DNA from: UBA1189 sp045594245
Lineage (GTDB): Bacteria > Bacteroidota > Bacteroidia > Bacteroidales > Bacteroidaceae
NCBI GenBank assembly: GCA_045594245.1
Contig: JAZNYG010000095.1
Coordinates: 1-30,819 of the forward strand
DNA: 30,819 nt
Reading direction: 5' to 3'
The notes under the pieces are model-generated. The model ran no database searches. It was not told the origin of the DNA and worked only from the letters and a program-made list of their open reading frames with translations. Of this stretch, positions 7,641 through 15,861 are shown piece by piece (the stretch's first letter is position 1; each line of letters starts with the position of its first letter). Both the position numbers and the translations under genes were made by a program.

Positions 7641-9290
7641 ATGATACAAATACGCTGTAAGAACAACGGCGAGGTGCGTGAGTTTAACCCTGGCACCACC
7701 TTGCAGAGAATATTTGAGGGGTTCTCTTTAGATATGCCTTATGGTGCCGTGAGCGCCCGTGTGAACAACAAGGTGGAGGGATTGGCTTTCAGAGTCTATA
7801 ACCACAAGGATGTTGAGTTCCTGGATATCACCTCAGACTCTGGTATGCGCACCTATGTACGTACCCTCTTTTTTATACTTACAAGAGCCGTACATGAGCT
7901 CTTCCCCAGTGGAGAGATTATCATCGAGCATCCCGTATCGAAGGGTTACTTCTGTAATCTCCGCATAGAGCGTGCCGTAACACAAGCCGATGTGGATGCC
8001 ATTAAGCAGCGTATGCAGGATATCATCGCCGACGACATGCCCATACGACGTATCAACTGCCCTACGGAAAAGGCCATCGACGTATTCCTGCGTGAGGGAC
8101 GCACCGATGTGGTGACACTACTGAAGACCACAGGAAAGCTGTACACCACCTATTATAAACTAGGAGAGAAGTCCGACTACTATTACGGCAGCCTACTCAC
8201 CTCAACAGGCAAAATTCACCTTTTCGAGTTGCAGCAATATCACGACGGTTTACTACTGCGCGTCCCTAGCCGGGAGAATCCGGACATACTGGAGGACATA
8301 GTCCGTCAGGACAAAATGCTCAGCGTGTTCAGCGAGCATCACCATTGGCAAGAGATACTCGGTGTGAGCACCGTGGGGGACTTCAACACCGCCTGCCGCG
8401 CTGGACACACTACCGACCTCATCAATGTGGCCGAAGCGCTACAAGAGAAACGTATTGCCGGCATTGCCGACGACATATATCGCCGAAAGGCACGTATCGT
8501 ACTCATCTCCGGCCCTTCATCTTCAGGCAAGACGACATTCAGCAAACGCCTGTCGGTGCAGTTGATGACCAATGGACTGCGTCCCGTAGCCCTATCGCTC
8601 GACGACTACTTTGTAGACCGCGAGCTGACTCCACTTGATGAGCATGGAGAATATGATTTCGAGTCGCTCTACGCCCTCGACCTGCCCTTCTTCAACACAC
8701 AACTCAACGCACTACTACAAGGAGAAGAGGTGGAACTCACCAAGTTTGACTTCACCACGGGCAAGCGGGTGCTCACAGGCAATAAACTGAGGATAAACGA
8801 CCACACCGTGCTCATCATCGAAGGTATACATGCACTGAATCCCGAGCTTACGAAGCATATCCCCTCAGCCGACAAATACAAAATCTACGTCTCGGCCCTC
8901 ACTTCCATCATGCTCGACGACCACAACTATATCCCCACTACTGACAACCGCCTGCTACGCCGCATCTTGCGCGACTACAAGTATCGCGGCTATTCGGCCG
9001 AAGCCACCATATCGCGCTGGCCCAGCGTGCGCAAGGGTGAGGATAAATGGATTTTCCCCTTCCAGGAGAATGCCGACGCTATGTTCAACTCGGCCCTCCT
9101 CTTTGAACTGGCCATTCTCAAAGGCTACCTTACTCCCATCCTGGAGCAGGTAAAGGAGAATCGACCTGAATATAGCGAGGCCTATCGTTTGAATAAGTTC
9201 TTGCAGTACTTCGAGACCATCCCGGATGATGACCTTCCGCCCACTTCGCTCTTGCGCGAGTTCCTCGGAGGAAGTAGTTTCAAATATTGA
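7641..9290 (+). CDS. Nucleoside kinase with TGS and threonyl-tRNA-synthetase-like N-terminal domains
   Basis: A 549-residue protein of the Bacteroidetes/Firmicutes 'nucleoside kinase' family. Residues 1-62 look like a TGS domain, about 65-240 resemble the second additional (SAD) domain of ThrRS, and about 283-480 form a uridine-kinase/phosphoribulokinase P-loop domain with Walker A GPSSSGKTT (291-299) and SLDDYF (319-324), a typical uridine-kinase acceptor-site motif. The expected reaction is phosphorylation of a nucleoside, probably a pyrimidine, by a nucleoside triphosphate; substrate is not shown by sequence. The TGS/SAD domains could sense nucleotides or tRNA, but this is inference. Start ATG 7641 is preceded by AAGGAACC. 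It stands alone with its own promoter. Confidence 0.9.
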   Translation: MIQIRCKNNGEVREFNPGTTLQRIFEGFSLDMPYGAVSARVNNKVEGLAFRVYNHKDVEFLDITSDSGMRTYVRTLFFILTRAVHELFPSGEIIIEHPVSKGYFCNLRIERAVTQADVDAIKQRMQDIIADDMPIRRINCPTEKAIDVFLREGRTDVVTLLKTTGKLYTTYYKLGEKSDYYYGSLLTSTGKIHLFELQQYHDGLLLRVPSRENPDILEDIVRQDKMLSVFSEHHHWQEILGVSTVGDFNTACRAGHTTDLINVAEALQEKRIAGIADDIYRRKARIVLISGPSSSGKTTFSKRLSVQLMTNGLRPVALSLDDYFVDRELTPLDEHGEYDFESLYALDLPFFNTQLNALLQGEEVELTKFDFTTGKRVLTGNKLRINDHTVLIIEGIHALNPELTKHIPSADKYKIYVSALTSIMLDDHNYIPTTDNRLLRRILRDYKYRGYSAEATISRWPSVRKGEDKWIFPFQENADAMFNSALLFELAILKGYLTPILEQVKENRPEYSEAYRLNKFLQYFETIPDDDLPPTSLLREFLGGSSFKY

Positions 9291-9397
9291 TTAGTGTTTG
9301 CCTTTAAATGGATAACTAGTGTGCAGTGAAAAGAATGATATTGAGTAGTATCAATTAGGGATGGTACTGATTGAATGAAACTATGTTGTAAAACATA

Positions 9398-9415
9398 AAA
9401 ACGAATTGTCGTTTT
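9398..9415. promoter_or_regulatory. 18-bp palindrome adjoining the EF-G paralogue promoter
   Basis: AAAACGA (9398-9404) and TCGTTTT (9409-9415) form a perfect inverted repeat around ATTG, ending one base before the -33 TTTG. Its centre is about 48 bases upstream of the expected transcription start. The position suits an activator or repressor site; no T-tract long enough for a terminator follows. Confidence 0.4.
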
Positions 9416-9416
9416 C

Positions 9417-9448
9417 TTTGTCTGTCCGATGAATATTTATTACTTTCG
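9417..9448 (+). promoter_or_regulatory. Promoter of the EF-G paralogue gene
   Basis: TTTG at 9417-9420 and TACTTTCG at 9441-9448 (one mismatch to TAnnTTTG) are spaced by exactly 20 bases. Transcription would start near 9455, leaving a leader of about 54 bases before the ATG at 9509. Confidence 0.55.
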
Positions 9449-9508
9449 CACCGTTTCTCGTAATAGTGTACTAGGAACTATGTAGTTTTAACTAAAAAAT
9501 ACAATACT

Positions 9509-11668
9509 ATGAAGGTTTATAAAACTAACGAAATCAAGAACATTGCCCTTCTTGGCAATGACGGTTCAGGTAAAACCACCCTCACAGAAGCCTTGCTCTA
9601 TGAGAGTGGGGTTATAAAACGCCGTGGTAGAATCACTCAGAAGAACACCGTCAGCGACTACTTCCCCGTAGAGCAGGAGTATGGTTACTCGGTATTCTCT
9701 ACCGTATTCAGCTGCGAATGGAATAACAAGAAATTGAATATCATCGACTGTCCGGGTAGTGACGACTTTGTAGGTGCTGCTACATCGGCCATTACGGTGA
9801 CTGATACAACGATTTTGCTGCTCAATGGCCAGTATGGCTCAGAGGTAGGTACACAGACACACTTCCGCTACACCGAGCAACTGGGCAAACCCGTCATCTT
9901 CCTCGTAAACCAACTTGACAATGAGAAGTGCGACTATGACAACATCGTAGAGCAGCTCAAGAGCATCTATGGCCCGAAGGTAGTGCCCGTACAGTATCCC
10001 GTACAGACAGGTCCCGACTTCCACGAACTCATCGACGTGCTCTTGATGAAGAAGTATTCTTGGAAGCCCGAAGGTGGTGCTCCCATCATCGAGGATATCC
10101 CCGCTTCAGAGATGGAGAAGGCAAAGGAATGGCACAAGGCACTCGTGGAGGCTGCTGCTGAGCATGATGAGGGATTGATGGAGAAGTTCTTTGAGACCGA
10201 GTCACTCACCGAGGATGAGATGCGCGAAGGTATCCGCAAGGGTATGGTAAGCCGTGGCATATTCCCCGTATTCTGCGTATGTGCTGGTAAGGACATGGGT
10301 GTTCGTCGTCTGATGGAGTTCCTCGGCAACGTGGTTCCCTTCGTGGATGAGATGCCTGCCGTAGTGAATACCAAGGGTGAGGAAATCAAGCCCGATCCCA
10401 ATGGTCCCACATCACTCTATTTCTTCAAGACAGCTGTAGAGCCCCATATCGGTGGTGTACAATACTTTAAGGTGCTCAGCGGTAAGGTACGCGAGGGCGA
10501 TGACCTCACCAATGCAGACCGCGGCTCTAAGGAGCGCATGGCTCAGCTCTTCTGTTGCGCTGGTGCCAACCGCTTCCCCGTAGAAGAACTCGTAGCCGGT
10601 GATATAGGTTGTACCGTTAAGCTCAAGGATGTGAAGACTGGCAATACCTTGAATGGCAAGGATTGCGATTGGCAGTTCGACTTCATCAAGTATCCTAACG
10701 CTAAGTACTCACGCGCTATCCGTCCTGAGAACGAGGCCGATATGGAGAAGATGATGAGCATCCTCAACCGTATGCGCGAAGAGGACCCCACATGGGTAGT
10801 AGAGCAATCTAAGGAGTTGCGCCAGACGATCGTTCATGGTCAGGGTGAGTTCCACTTGCGTACCTTGAAATGGCGTTTCGAGAATAATGAAAAACTCCCC
10901 ATCCGCTTTGAGGAGACACGTATACCTTATCGTGAAACTATCACAAAGGCTGCCCGTGCCGACTATCGTCACAAGAAGCAGTCGGGTGGTGCAGGACAGT
11001 TCGGTGAGGTACACCTCATCGTTGAGCCTTACTACGAGGGTATGCCTATGCCTGATGTATATAAGTTCGGTAACCAGGAGTTCAAGATCAACGTGAAGGG
11101 TCAGGAAGAGTATACTTTGGAATGGGGCGGCAAGCTCGTGTTCATCAACTCTATCGTAGGTGGTAGCATCGATGCACGCTTCATGCCCGCTATCCTCAAG
11201 GGTATCATGGGCCGTCTGGAGCAGGGTCCGCTCACCGGCTCTTACGCTCGCGACGTACGCGTTATCGTATACGACGGAAAGATGCACCCGGTAGACTCTA
11301 ACGAAATCTCCTTCATGCTTGCTGGCCGTAACGCATTCAGCGAGGCCTTCAAGAATGCAGGTCCGAAGATTCTTGAGCCTATTTACGATGTAGAGGTTCT
11401 CGTGCCCTCTGACAAGATGGGTGACGTGATGGGTGATCTCCAGGGCCGTCGCGGTATGATTATGGGCATGAGCAGCGAGAAGGGTTACGAGAAGCTCGAA
11501 GCTAAGGTGCCCTTGAAGGAAATGTCATCATACTCTACTGCACTCAGTTCACTCACCGGTGGTCGTGCATCGTTCAATATGAAGTTCTCAAGCTACGAAC
11601 TCGTGCCTATGGACGTACAGGAGAAGCTGGTTAAGGAATTCGAGGCTAAGCAGCAGGCGGAAGATTGA
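9509..11668 (+). CDS. fusA2: Elongation factor G paralogue (EF-G2 type) with degenerate GTPase motifs
   Basis: A 719-residue translational GTPase-fold protein with the five EF-G domains in order. The G domain is unusual. The P-loop is GNDGSGKTT (16-24) in place of GHxDHGKTT; DTPGH is DCPGS (80-84), so the position of the catalytic histidine is Ser84; NKxD is NQLD (134-137); and the switch I region reads VEQEYGYSVFS instead of ERxRGITI. Domains III-V are well preserved, including ARADYRHKKQSGGAGQFGEV in domain IV. A Bacteroides EF-G paralogue without GTPase activity, used under carbon limitation in the gut, has been reported; this protein fits that type. It has its own promoter and an adjoining palindrome. 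The canonical fusA of a ribosomal-protein operon is not in the window. Confidence 0.9.
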   Translation: MKVYKTNEIKNIALLGNDGSGKTTLTEALLYESGVIKRRGRITQKNTVSDYFPVEQEYGYSVFSTVFSCEWNNKKLNIIDCPGSDDFVGAATSAITVTDTTILLLNGQYGSEVGTQTHFRYTEQLGKPVIFLVNQLDNEKCDYDNIVEQLKSIYGPKVVPVQYPVQTGPDFHELIDVLLMKKYSWKPEGGAPIIEDIPASEMEKAKEWHKALVEAAAEHDEGLMEKFFETESLTEDEMREGIRKGMVSRGIFPVFCVCAGKDMGVRRLMEFLGNVVPFVDEMPAVVNTKGEEIKPDPNGPTSLYFFKTAVEPHIGGVQYFKVLSGKVREGDDLTNADRGSKERMAQLFCCAGANRFPVEELVAGDIGCTVKLKDVKTGNTLNGKDCDWQFDFIKYPNAKYSRAIRPENEADMEKMMSILNRMREEDPTWVVEQSKELRQTIVHGQGEFHLRTLKWRFENNEKLPIRFEETRIPYRETITKAARADYRHKKQSGGAGQFGEVHLIVEPYYEGMPMPDVYKFGNQEFKINVKGQEEYTLEWGGKLVFINSIVGGSIDARFMPAILKGIMGRLEQGPLTGSYARDVRVIVYDGKMHPVDSNEISFMLAGRNAFSEAFKNAGPKILEPIYDVEVLVPSDKMGDVMGDLQGRRGMIMGMSSEKGYEKLEAKVPLKEMSSYSTALSSLTGGRASFNMKFSSYELVPMDVQEKLVKEFEAKQQAED

Positions 11669-11699
11669 TTCCAATATAGAATTATAATTTAGTTTTTCG

Positions 11700-11733
11700 A
11701 TGAGGCTGTTTGTTTTACAAGCAGCCTCATTTA
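11700..11733 (+). terminator. Terminator-like hairpin after the EF-G paralogue gene
   Basis: ATGAGGCTG (11700-11708) and CAGCCTCAT (11722-11730) form a perfect 9-bp stem with a 13-base loop. The trailing T run is short (TTTAAA), so termination strength is uncertain, but the site 32 bases after the stop codon fits. Confidence 0.55.
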
Positions 11734-11809
11734 AAGTTAAGTTCCTATAGAAATTAAATAATCGATAATAGGTATTTTTACATTGTATAGTATACATTAA
11801 AGGATAGTT

Positions 11810-13108
11810 ATGAACAACATTGCAACCCAACTGATGGCCTTGCTCGATGCATCGCCCGTCAACTTCCTTGCCGCAGGCTATGTCGAGGAGCAACTCCGTG
11901 CTGCCGGTTTCATCCACCTCGATGCCGGCAAGCCCTTCCCCATGCTGGTTCCCGGCAAGGGCTATTTTGTGACCAAGAACAACTCCGCCGTGTTTGCCTT
12001 TCGCATGGGTACCGCCCATCCCGCCGAGGCAGGCTTCAAGCTCATCTGCGCCCATAGCGACTCGCCCTGCTTCCGTGTGAAACCCGCTGCCGAGATGTAC
12101 ACCGAGGGTGGCGTGGTGAAGCTCAATACCGAGGTCTACGGTGGCCCCATCCTCTATACATGGTTCGACCGTCCACTCTCGCTCTCCGGTCGTGTGCTCC
12201 TGCGTACTGCCAACCCCCTGAAGCCCGAGGTGCGCCGTCTCAAGATCGAGCGTCCCCTGCTTATCATACCCCACTTGGCTATTCACTTTAACCGTCAGGT
12301 CAACGAGGGCAACAAGCTCAGCAAGCAGGTCGACATGCTCCCCGTCATCGGCATCATCAACGATAAACTCGAGGCCGACAACCTCCTGCTCAAGGTCATC
12401 GCCGAGGAGCTTGGCGTATCCATGGCCGATATCCTCGACTTCGACCTCTCGCTCTACGACACCCACAAGGCCGAGCTCGTGGGCCTCAATGGCGAGTTCA
12501 TCTCCTGTGGCCGTCTCGACGACCTGGCCATGGTGCACGCTGGCCTCTATGCCTTGCTCCATAGCGAAGCCACCCCGATGACCCAGGTGCTCGGCGTGTT
12601 CGACAACGAGGAGACCGGTAGCGGCACCAAGCAGGGAGCCGCCTCACCCGTGCTGCGCAACCTCCTCGAGCGTGTGGTCACCAACGACGGATGTGGTGCC
12701 GACGGCCTTTACCGTGCCCTGGAACATTCGTTCATGATTTCGGCCGATATGGCCCACGCTTTGCATCCTAACTATCCCAGCAAGCACGACCCCACCAACC
12801 ATCCCGTCATGGGAGGCGGCCCCGTCATCAAGATCAATGCCAACCAGAAGTACGTCACCGACGCAGAGTCGGCCTCCGTCTTTGCCGAGATATGCCGCTT
12901 GGCCGAGGTGCCCTGTCAGTACTTCGTCAACCACTCCGACATGGCCGGAGGCTCCACGCTGGGCAACATCCTCACCTCGCAGCTCCCTATGCGCGGTGTC
13001 GACATGGGCAACCCCATGTGGGGCATGCACTCCGTGCGCGAGACCGCTTCCGTAGCCGATCAGGAGTACGTGTGCAAGGCCTTCACCACCTTCTTTAACT
13101 TGCAGTAA
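11810..13108 (+). CDS. apeB: M18-family metallo-aminopeptidase (aspartyl aminopeptidase type)
   Basis: A 432-residue cytosolic dinuclear-zinc aminopeptidase expected to remove N-terminal residues, preferably acidic ones, from peptides. Family motifs occur in order: CAHSDSPCFRVKP (80-92, with His82 and Asp84), IPHLAIHFNR (153-162), SCGRLDDLAM (232-241), DNEETGSGT (265-273, with Glu267/Glu268 as catalytic base and ligand), and near the C-terminus HALHPNYPSKHDP and NHSDMAGGSTLGN. Length matches M18 proteins. The gene is rich in C-ending codons, clearly more so than the genes after 14154. It is followed directly by the inverted-repeat terminator that serves the opposing tRNA-Ser. Confidence 0.93.
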   Translation: MNNIATQLMALLDASPVNFLAAGYVEEQLRAAGFIHLDAGKPFPMLVPGKGYFVTKNNSAVFAFRMGTAHPAEAGFKLICAHSDSPCFRVKPAAEMYTEGGVVKLNTEVYGGPILYTWFDRPLSLSGRVLLRTANPLKPEVRRLKIERPLLIIPHLAIHFNRQVNEGNKLSKQVDMLPVIGIINDKLEADNLLLKVIAEELGVSMADILDFDLSLYDTHKAELVGLNGEFISCGRLDDLAMVHAGLYALLHSEATPMTQVLGVFDNEETGSGTKQGAASPVLRNLLERVVTNDGCGADGLYRALEHSFMISADMAHALHPNYPSKHDPTNHPVMGGGPVIKINANQKYVTDAESASVFAEICRLAEVPCQYFVNHSDMAGGSTLGNILTSQLPMRGVDMGNPMWGMHSVRETASVADQEYVCKAFTTFFNLQ

Positions 13109-13109
13109 C

Positions 13110-13150
13110 AAAAAAATAGAGACGCCAGCGATGAACATTGGCGTCTCTAT
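13110..13150 (-). terminator. Intrinsic terminator of tRNA-Ser(CGA), possibly used from both sides
   Basis: ATAGAGACGCCA (13116-13127) and TGGCGTCTCTAT (13139-13150) form a perfect 12-bp stem. On the minus strand it is followed by a run of seven T (complement of 13110-13116), a classic terminator 19 bases past the tRNA. It also abuts the apeB stop codon and may stop plus-strand transcription. Confidence 0.75.
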
Positions 13151-13168
13151 ACCTATTATATAGGAGTG

Positions 13169-13255
13169 CGGAAAGACAGGGATTCGAACCCTGGGAACAG
13201 TTGCCCGTTCACCGCATTTCGAGTGCGGCCCGATCGACCACTCCGGCATCTTTCC
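13169..13255 (-). tRNA. tRNA-Ser (anticodon CGA)
   Basis: Read on the minus strand, the acceptor arms GGAAAGA and TCTTTCC pair. The anticodon arm is CCGCA-CTCGAAA-TGCGG with CGA at the anticodon position. A long variable arm typical of class II tRNAs follows, then the T arm CAGGG-TTCGAAT-CCCTG. The 3' CCA is not encoded. About 87 nt; decodes UCG. Confidence 0.95.
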
Positions 13256-13259
13256 GCTG

Positions 13260-13267
13260 CGAAGGTA
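13260..13267 (-). promoter_or_regulatory. Candidate -7 box of tRNA-Ser
   Basis: TACCTTCG on the minus strand, one mismatch from TAnnTTTG, ends five bases before the mature tRNA 5' end. No clear -33 element is seen. Confidence 0.35.
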
Positions 13268-13324
13268 CAACTTTTTTTCAACATAGTATCGCTGATACAA
13301 GATTTTTTTTCATAAAACTGAACA

Positions 13325-14098
13325 ATGAAGATTGCCCTTATCCAAATGAACCTTGCTTGGTGCGATACCCAAGCCAATCTCGACCATGCCGAGGAACTCA
13401 TGCGCCGTCAGCCGGGAGCCGACGTCTATGTATTGCCCGAGATGTTTACCACTGGCTTCTGCATGGAGCCTCACCGCATAGCCGAGCCCACCGAGGGCCC
13501 TACGCTCGCCTGGATGCGTCGCATGGCAGGCGAGATGGATGCTGCCATCACCGGTAGCGTGGCTGCCGTTGCTCCCGACGGTGGATATAAGAACCGCATG
13601 TACTTTGTCGAGCCCGACGGGCGCGTCACCCACTACGACAAGCGCCACCTCTTCAGCTATTCTGGCGAGGATAAGCACTACGAGGCGGGCACCGACCGTG
13701 TCATCGTACCCTTCCGTGGCGTGCGCTTCTTCCTTCAGGTGTGCTACGACCTGCGCTTCCCCGTCTTCGGACGCAACCTCGACGACTACGACGTAGCCAT
13801 CTACGTGGCCAACTGGCCCAACAAACGCCGCATGGCTTGGGATATCCTCTTGCGGGCCCGTGCCATCGAGAACCAAGCCGTGGTCATCGGTGTCAACCGC
13901 GTGGGTAGCGACCCCCTGTGCGAGTACGATGGCGGCACGGCTGCCATCGACTTCTTCGGCAATGTGGCTGGTGCGTGCACTGACGGTACCGAGCAGGTTA
14001 TCACCTATGAGGTGAAGATGGACGAGCTTCGCCACTATCGCGACAAGTTCCCCTCCCTGGCCGACTCCGATGATTTCCGCATGGTGGAAGAGGGGTAA
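13325..14098 (+). CDS. Nitrilase-superfamily amidohydrolase (omega-amidase/YafV-like)
   Basis: A 257-residue carbon-nitrogen hydrolase. The Glu-Lys-Cys triad is visible: Glu39 in VLPEMFTTGF, Lys106 in HYDKRHLF and Cys140 in FLQVCYDLRFP. The CYDLRFP context, the SGED(x)HYEAG stretch and the short length match the omega-amidase (YafV/Nit2-like) branch, which hydrolyses alpha-ketoglutaramate or ketosuccinamate or cleans up deaminated metabolites; the substrate is inferred from family only. It is cytosolic, with no signal peptide. Its codon use resembles apeB (C-rich third positions). It converges on yggS with a 55-base gap. Confidence 0.88.
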   Translation: MKIALIQMNLAWCDTQANLDHAEELMRRQPGADVYVLPEMFTTGFCMEPHRIAEPTEGPTLAWMRRMAGEMDAAITGSVAAVAPDGGYKNRMYFVEPDGRVTHYDKRHLFSYSGEDKHYEAGTDRVIVPFRGVRFFLQVCYDLRFPVFGRNLDDYDVAIYVANWPNKRRMAWDILLRARAIENQAVVIGVNRVGSDPLCEYDGGTAAIDFFGNVAGACTDGTEQVITYEVKMDELRHYRDKFPSLADSDDFRMVEEG

Positions 14099-14153
14099 TA
14101 GGGAATGTAGTGGATGGCAAGTCTTGCTGGAGGCTGCAGCATGGACCTTTTAT

Positions 14154-14828
14154 CTACTGATTGGCAGCTCTCTCTCCGAAGATCATGGTTCCTATACGCA
14201 CTATGGTGCTACCCTCTTCTAAGGCTATGGGATAATCGTCGGTCATGCCCTCGGATATCTGGCAGAATGAGGGTTCGTGAGTAAAGAATCTTTCTTTTAA
14301 CTCATTGAAGAGACTTTTGATTCTCTTGAACTCGTCGCGTACTTGCTCCATGTTATCAGTATTGCTTCCCATGGCCATGAGGCCTATGATGCGTATGTGC
14401 TGCAGTTCGTGCCATGGCTCCTCAGTGAGCAAGTGTAGGCATTCGTCTATGGTGAGACCGTATTTGGTTTCCTCTTGTGCAATATGTATCTGTAACAGAC
14501 AGTCGATGCAGCGATTGTGTTTAGCTGCATGTTTGTTGATTTCACGGAGCAGACGAAATGAGTCAACAGAGTGTATGAGGTTGACAAATGAGGCCATGTA
14601 CTTGATCTTGTTGGTCTGTACATGTCCTGTGAAATGCCATTCTATATCTTTGGGGAGTATGGCGGCTTTGGCTGCCATTTCCTGTATGTGATTTTCGCCA
14701 AACATACGCTGTCCTGCATCATAAGCCTCTTGTAGAGCTTCGATGGGCTGATATTTTGAAATAGCCAGAAGGTTTACTCCTTCTGGCAACTCTTTCCGTA
14801 AGCGGATTATCTGCTCGGCGATTGACAT
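14154..14828 (-). CDS. yggS: YggS-family pyridoxal-phosphate homeostasis protein
   Basis: A 224-residue PLP-binding single-domain barrel of the YggS/PROSC family, which controls free PLP levels and affects amino-acid metabolism; no enzymatic activity is established for the family. LLAISKYQPIEALQEAYDAG (20-39) holds the PLP-binding Lys25, and GENHIQEM, WHFTGHVQTNK, IGLMAMGS and the C-terminal SEGMTDDYPIALEEGSTIVR are all hallmark segments. It is the last gene of a four-gene minus-strand run, starting two bases after the DUF4494 stop codon, so the two are almost certainly co-translated. Confidence 0.94.
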   Translation of the reverse strand: MSIAEQIIRLRKELPEGVNLLAISKYQPIEALQEAYDAGQRMFGENHIQEMAAKAAILPKDIEWHFTGHVQTNKIKYMASFVNLIHSVDSFRLLREINKHAAKHNRCIDCLLQIHIAQEETKYGLTIDECLHLLTEEPWHELQHIRIIGLMAMGSNTDNMEQVRDEFKRIKSLFNELKERFFTHEPSFCQISEGMTDDYPIALEEGSTIVRIGTMIFGERAANQ

Positions 14829-14830
14829 GC

Positions 14831-15283
14831 TTACTTGACTTCTATGCTGGCATCGTATGGGTATACATCCATAATCATGGTCTCGGCAACTGAAGCTATC
14901 TGATAGTCCATGATGGTACCCTTCATCTGTTCATCGAGGTATTTGATAGCTTCGCGTAAGTCACCGGCTTGCACTAAAGTGTATGAATTGGTTTTCTTCT
15001 CAGCGCCGCTCTTTTCGTCGAGTGTAATGAAAGAAAGCTTGCACTTGAACCAACGGTCAGCACTTTCTGCATCGCAGAAGAAGACTTCGCTATAGTTGGC
15101 ACGTTTGATGTCTGAAATAACAAATTCGCCAGTCATAAATGGGCGTATCTCTTCTATGATACGTTTTTCAGCCTCGGTAAATGATATGGCATCTACCAAG
15201 TAAGGCTCCGATACTTTTTTTGTGAGGCCATTCTCCATGGTCTTTTCATATTTTACTTTACATTCAAACCAATTGTTCATCAT
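14831..15283 (-). CDS. DUF4494-family protein
   Basis: A 150-residue cytosolic protein of a family I recognise as Bacteroidetes-specific and of unknown function. It appears to be a duplicated module: WFECKVKYEKTMENGLTKKV near the N-terminus is echoed by WFKCKLSFITLDEKSGAEKK in the middle, each followed by a segment such as SFTEAEKRIIEEIRPF or DLREAIKYLDEQMKG. No signal peptide, membrane segment or catalytic motif is visible. Two adjacent ATGs (15283 and 15280) could start it. It is tightly coupled to yggS (two-base gap) and preceded by a 16-base A-tract. Confidence 0.82.
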   Translation of the reverse strand: MMNNWFECKVKYEKTMENGLTKKVSEPYLVDAISFTEAEKRIIEEIRPFMTGEFVISDIKRANYSEVFFCDAESADRWFKCKLSFITLDEKSGAEKKTNSYTLVQAGDLREAIKYLDEQMKGTIMDYQIASVAETMIMDVYPYDASIEVK

Positions 15284-15288
15284 AATCG

Positions 15289-15304
15289 TTTTTTTTTTTT
15301 TTTT
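15289..15304 (-). repeat. A16 homopolymer upstream of the DUF4494 gene
   Basis: Sixteen T on the plus strand, read as A16 on the coding strand, begin six bases upstream of the DUF4494 start codon and sit in the 36-base gap after the FHA gene. Such a tract is prone to length change and could alter translation of the downstream gene; it may also be an A-rich translational enhancer typical of Bacteroidetes leaders. Confidence 0.6.
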
Positions 15305-15319
15305 AGCTGTCGTTAGGTC

Positions 15320-15853
15320 TTATTGTACAATATGTAATATCAGTGTTGTGGCGCCTAATGTGATGATAGTGCCATCTTCTATGCGCAACTGATCCTTGGG
15401 ACCCAATATCTCATTCATAACGAAGGTTCCTGTGATGCTATCGTTATCGCGTATGGTATATATGTAGTTTCCGACTTTGTTCTGTTTTACATTGATGATG
15501 CAATGACGGCGGTCCATGCTAGGGTCGTTGGTCTCTATGGGTACATCTACTTCGTCTCCTTTATTACGTCTGCCTATGATATTGTCGCCCAAGTGAAGCG
15601 GATGCTCTTGGCGGAAACCAAAAACATTTTCTACGGCAATAAGCGTACCAGTGTTTGTCTCTTGTTCCTTACTAGGCAATGATAGGCCTTTGTTCTCCTC
15701 TCTTTGTAGGGCCCGTAGTTTACTCACGCCAATTCGTATGCCGAATTGCTTCTGGCAATTGTCGCAAATGAATACGAGCGATTGGCCATCGGTATATTTG
15801 GTTTCGTCAAATTGGATAAAATGGTCACACTTCGGACAGCGCACTCTTTTCAT
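15320..15853 (-). CDS. Zinc-ribbon and FHA-domain protein
   Basis: A 177-residue protein with an N-terminal four-cysteine ribbon (CPKC at 6-9 and CDNC at 30-33) and a C-terminal forkhead-associated domain at about 72-175. The FHA signatures are present: LGDNIIGRR (88-96), DPSMDRRHCII (110-120, covering the Ser and His that contact phosphothreonine) and TGTFVMNE (141-148). It should recognise a phosphothreonine protein, but no Ser/Thr kinase is encoded in the window. It starts eight bases after the HU-like/SPOR gene and probably shares its mRNA. Confidence 0.88.
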   Translation of the reverse strand: MKRVRCPKCDHFIQFDETKYTDGQSLVFICDNCQKQFGIRIGVSKLRALQREENKGLSLPSKEQETNTGTLIAVENVFGFRQEHPLHLGDNIIGRRNKGDEVDVPIETNDPSMDRRHCIINVKQNKVGNYIYTIRDNDSITGTFVMNEILGPKDQLRIEDGTIITLGATTLILHIVQ

Positions 15854-15861
15854 AGGGGATG

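Noticed and set aside
10709..11287. Minus-strand open frame of 192 codons opposite the EF-G paralogue, and a 324-codon frame opposite apeB (11588-12562)
   Set aside because: Both are antisense to well-supported genes and show no recognisable domain, start context or promoter.
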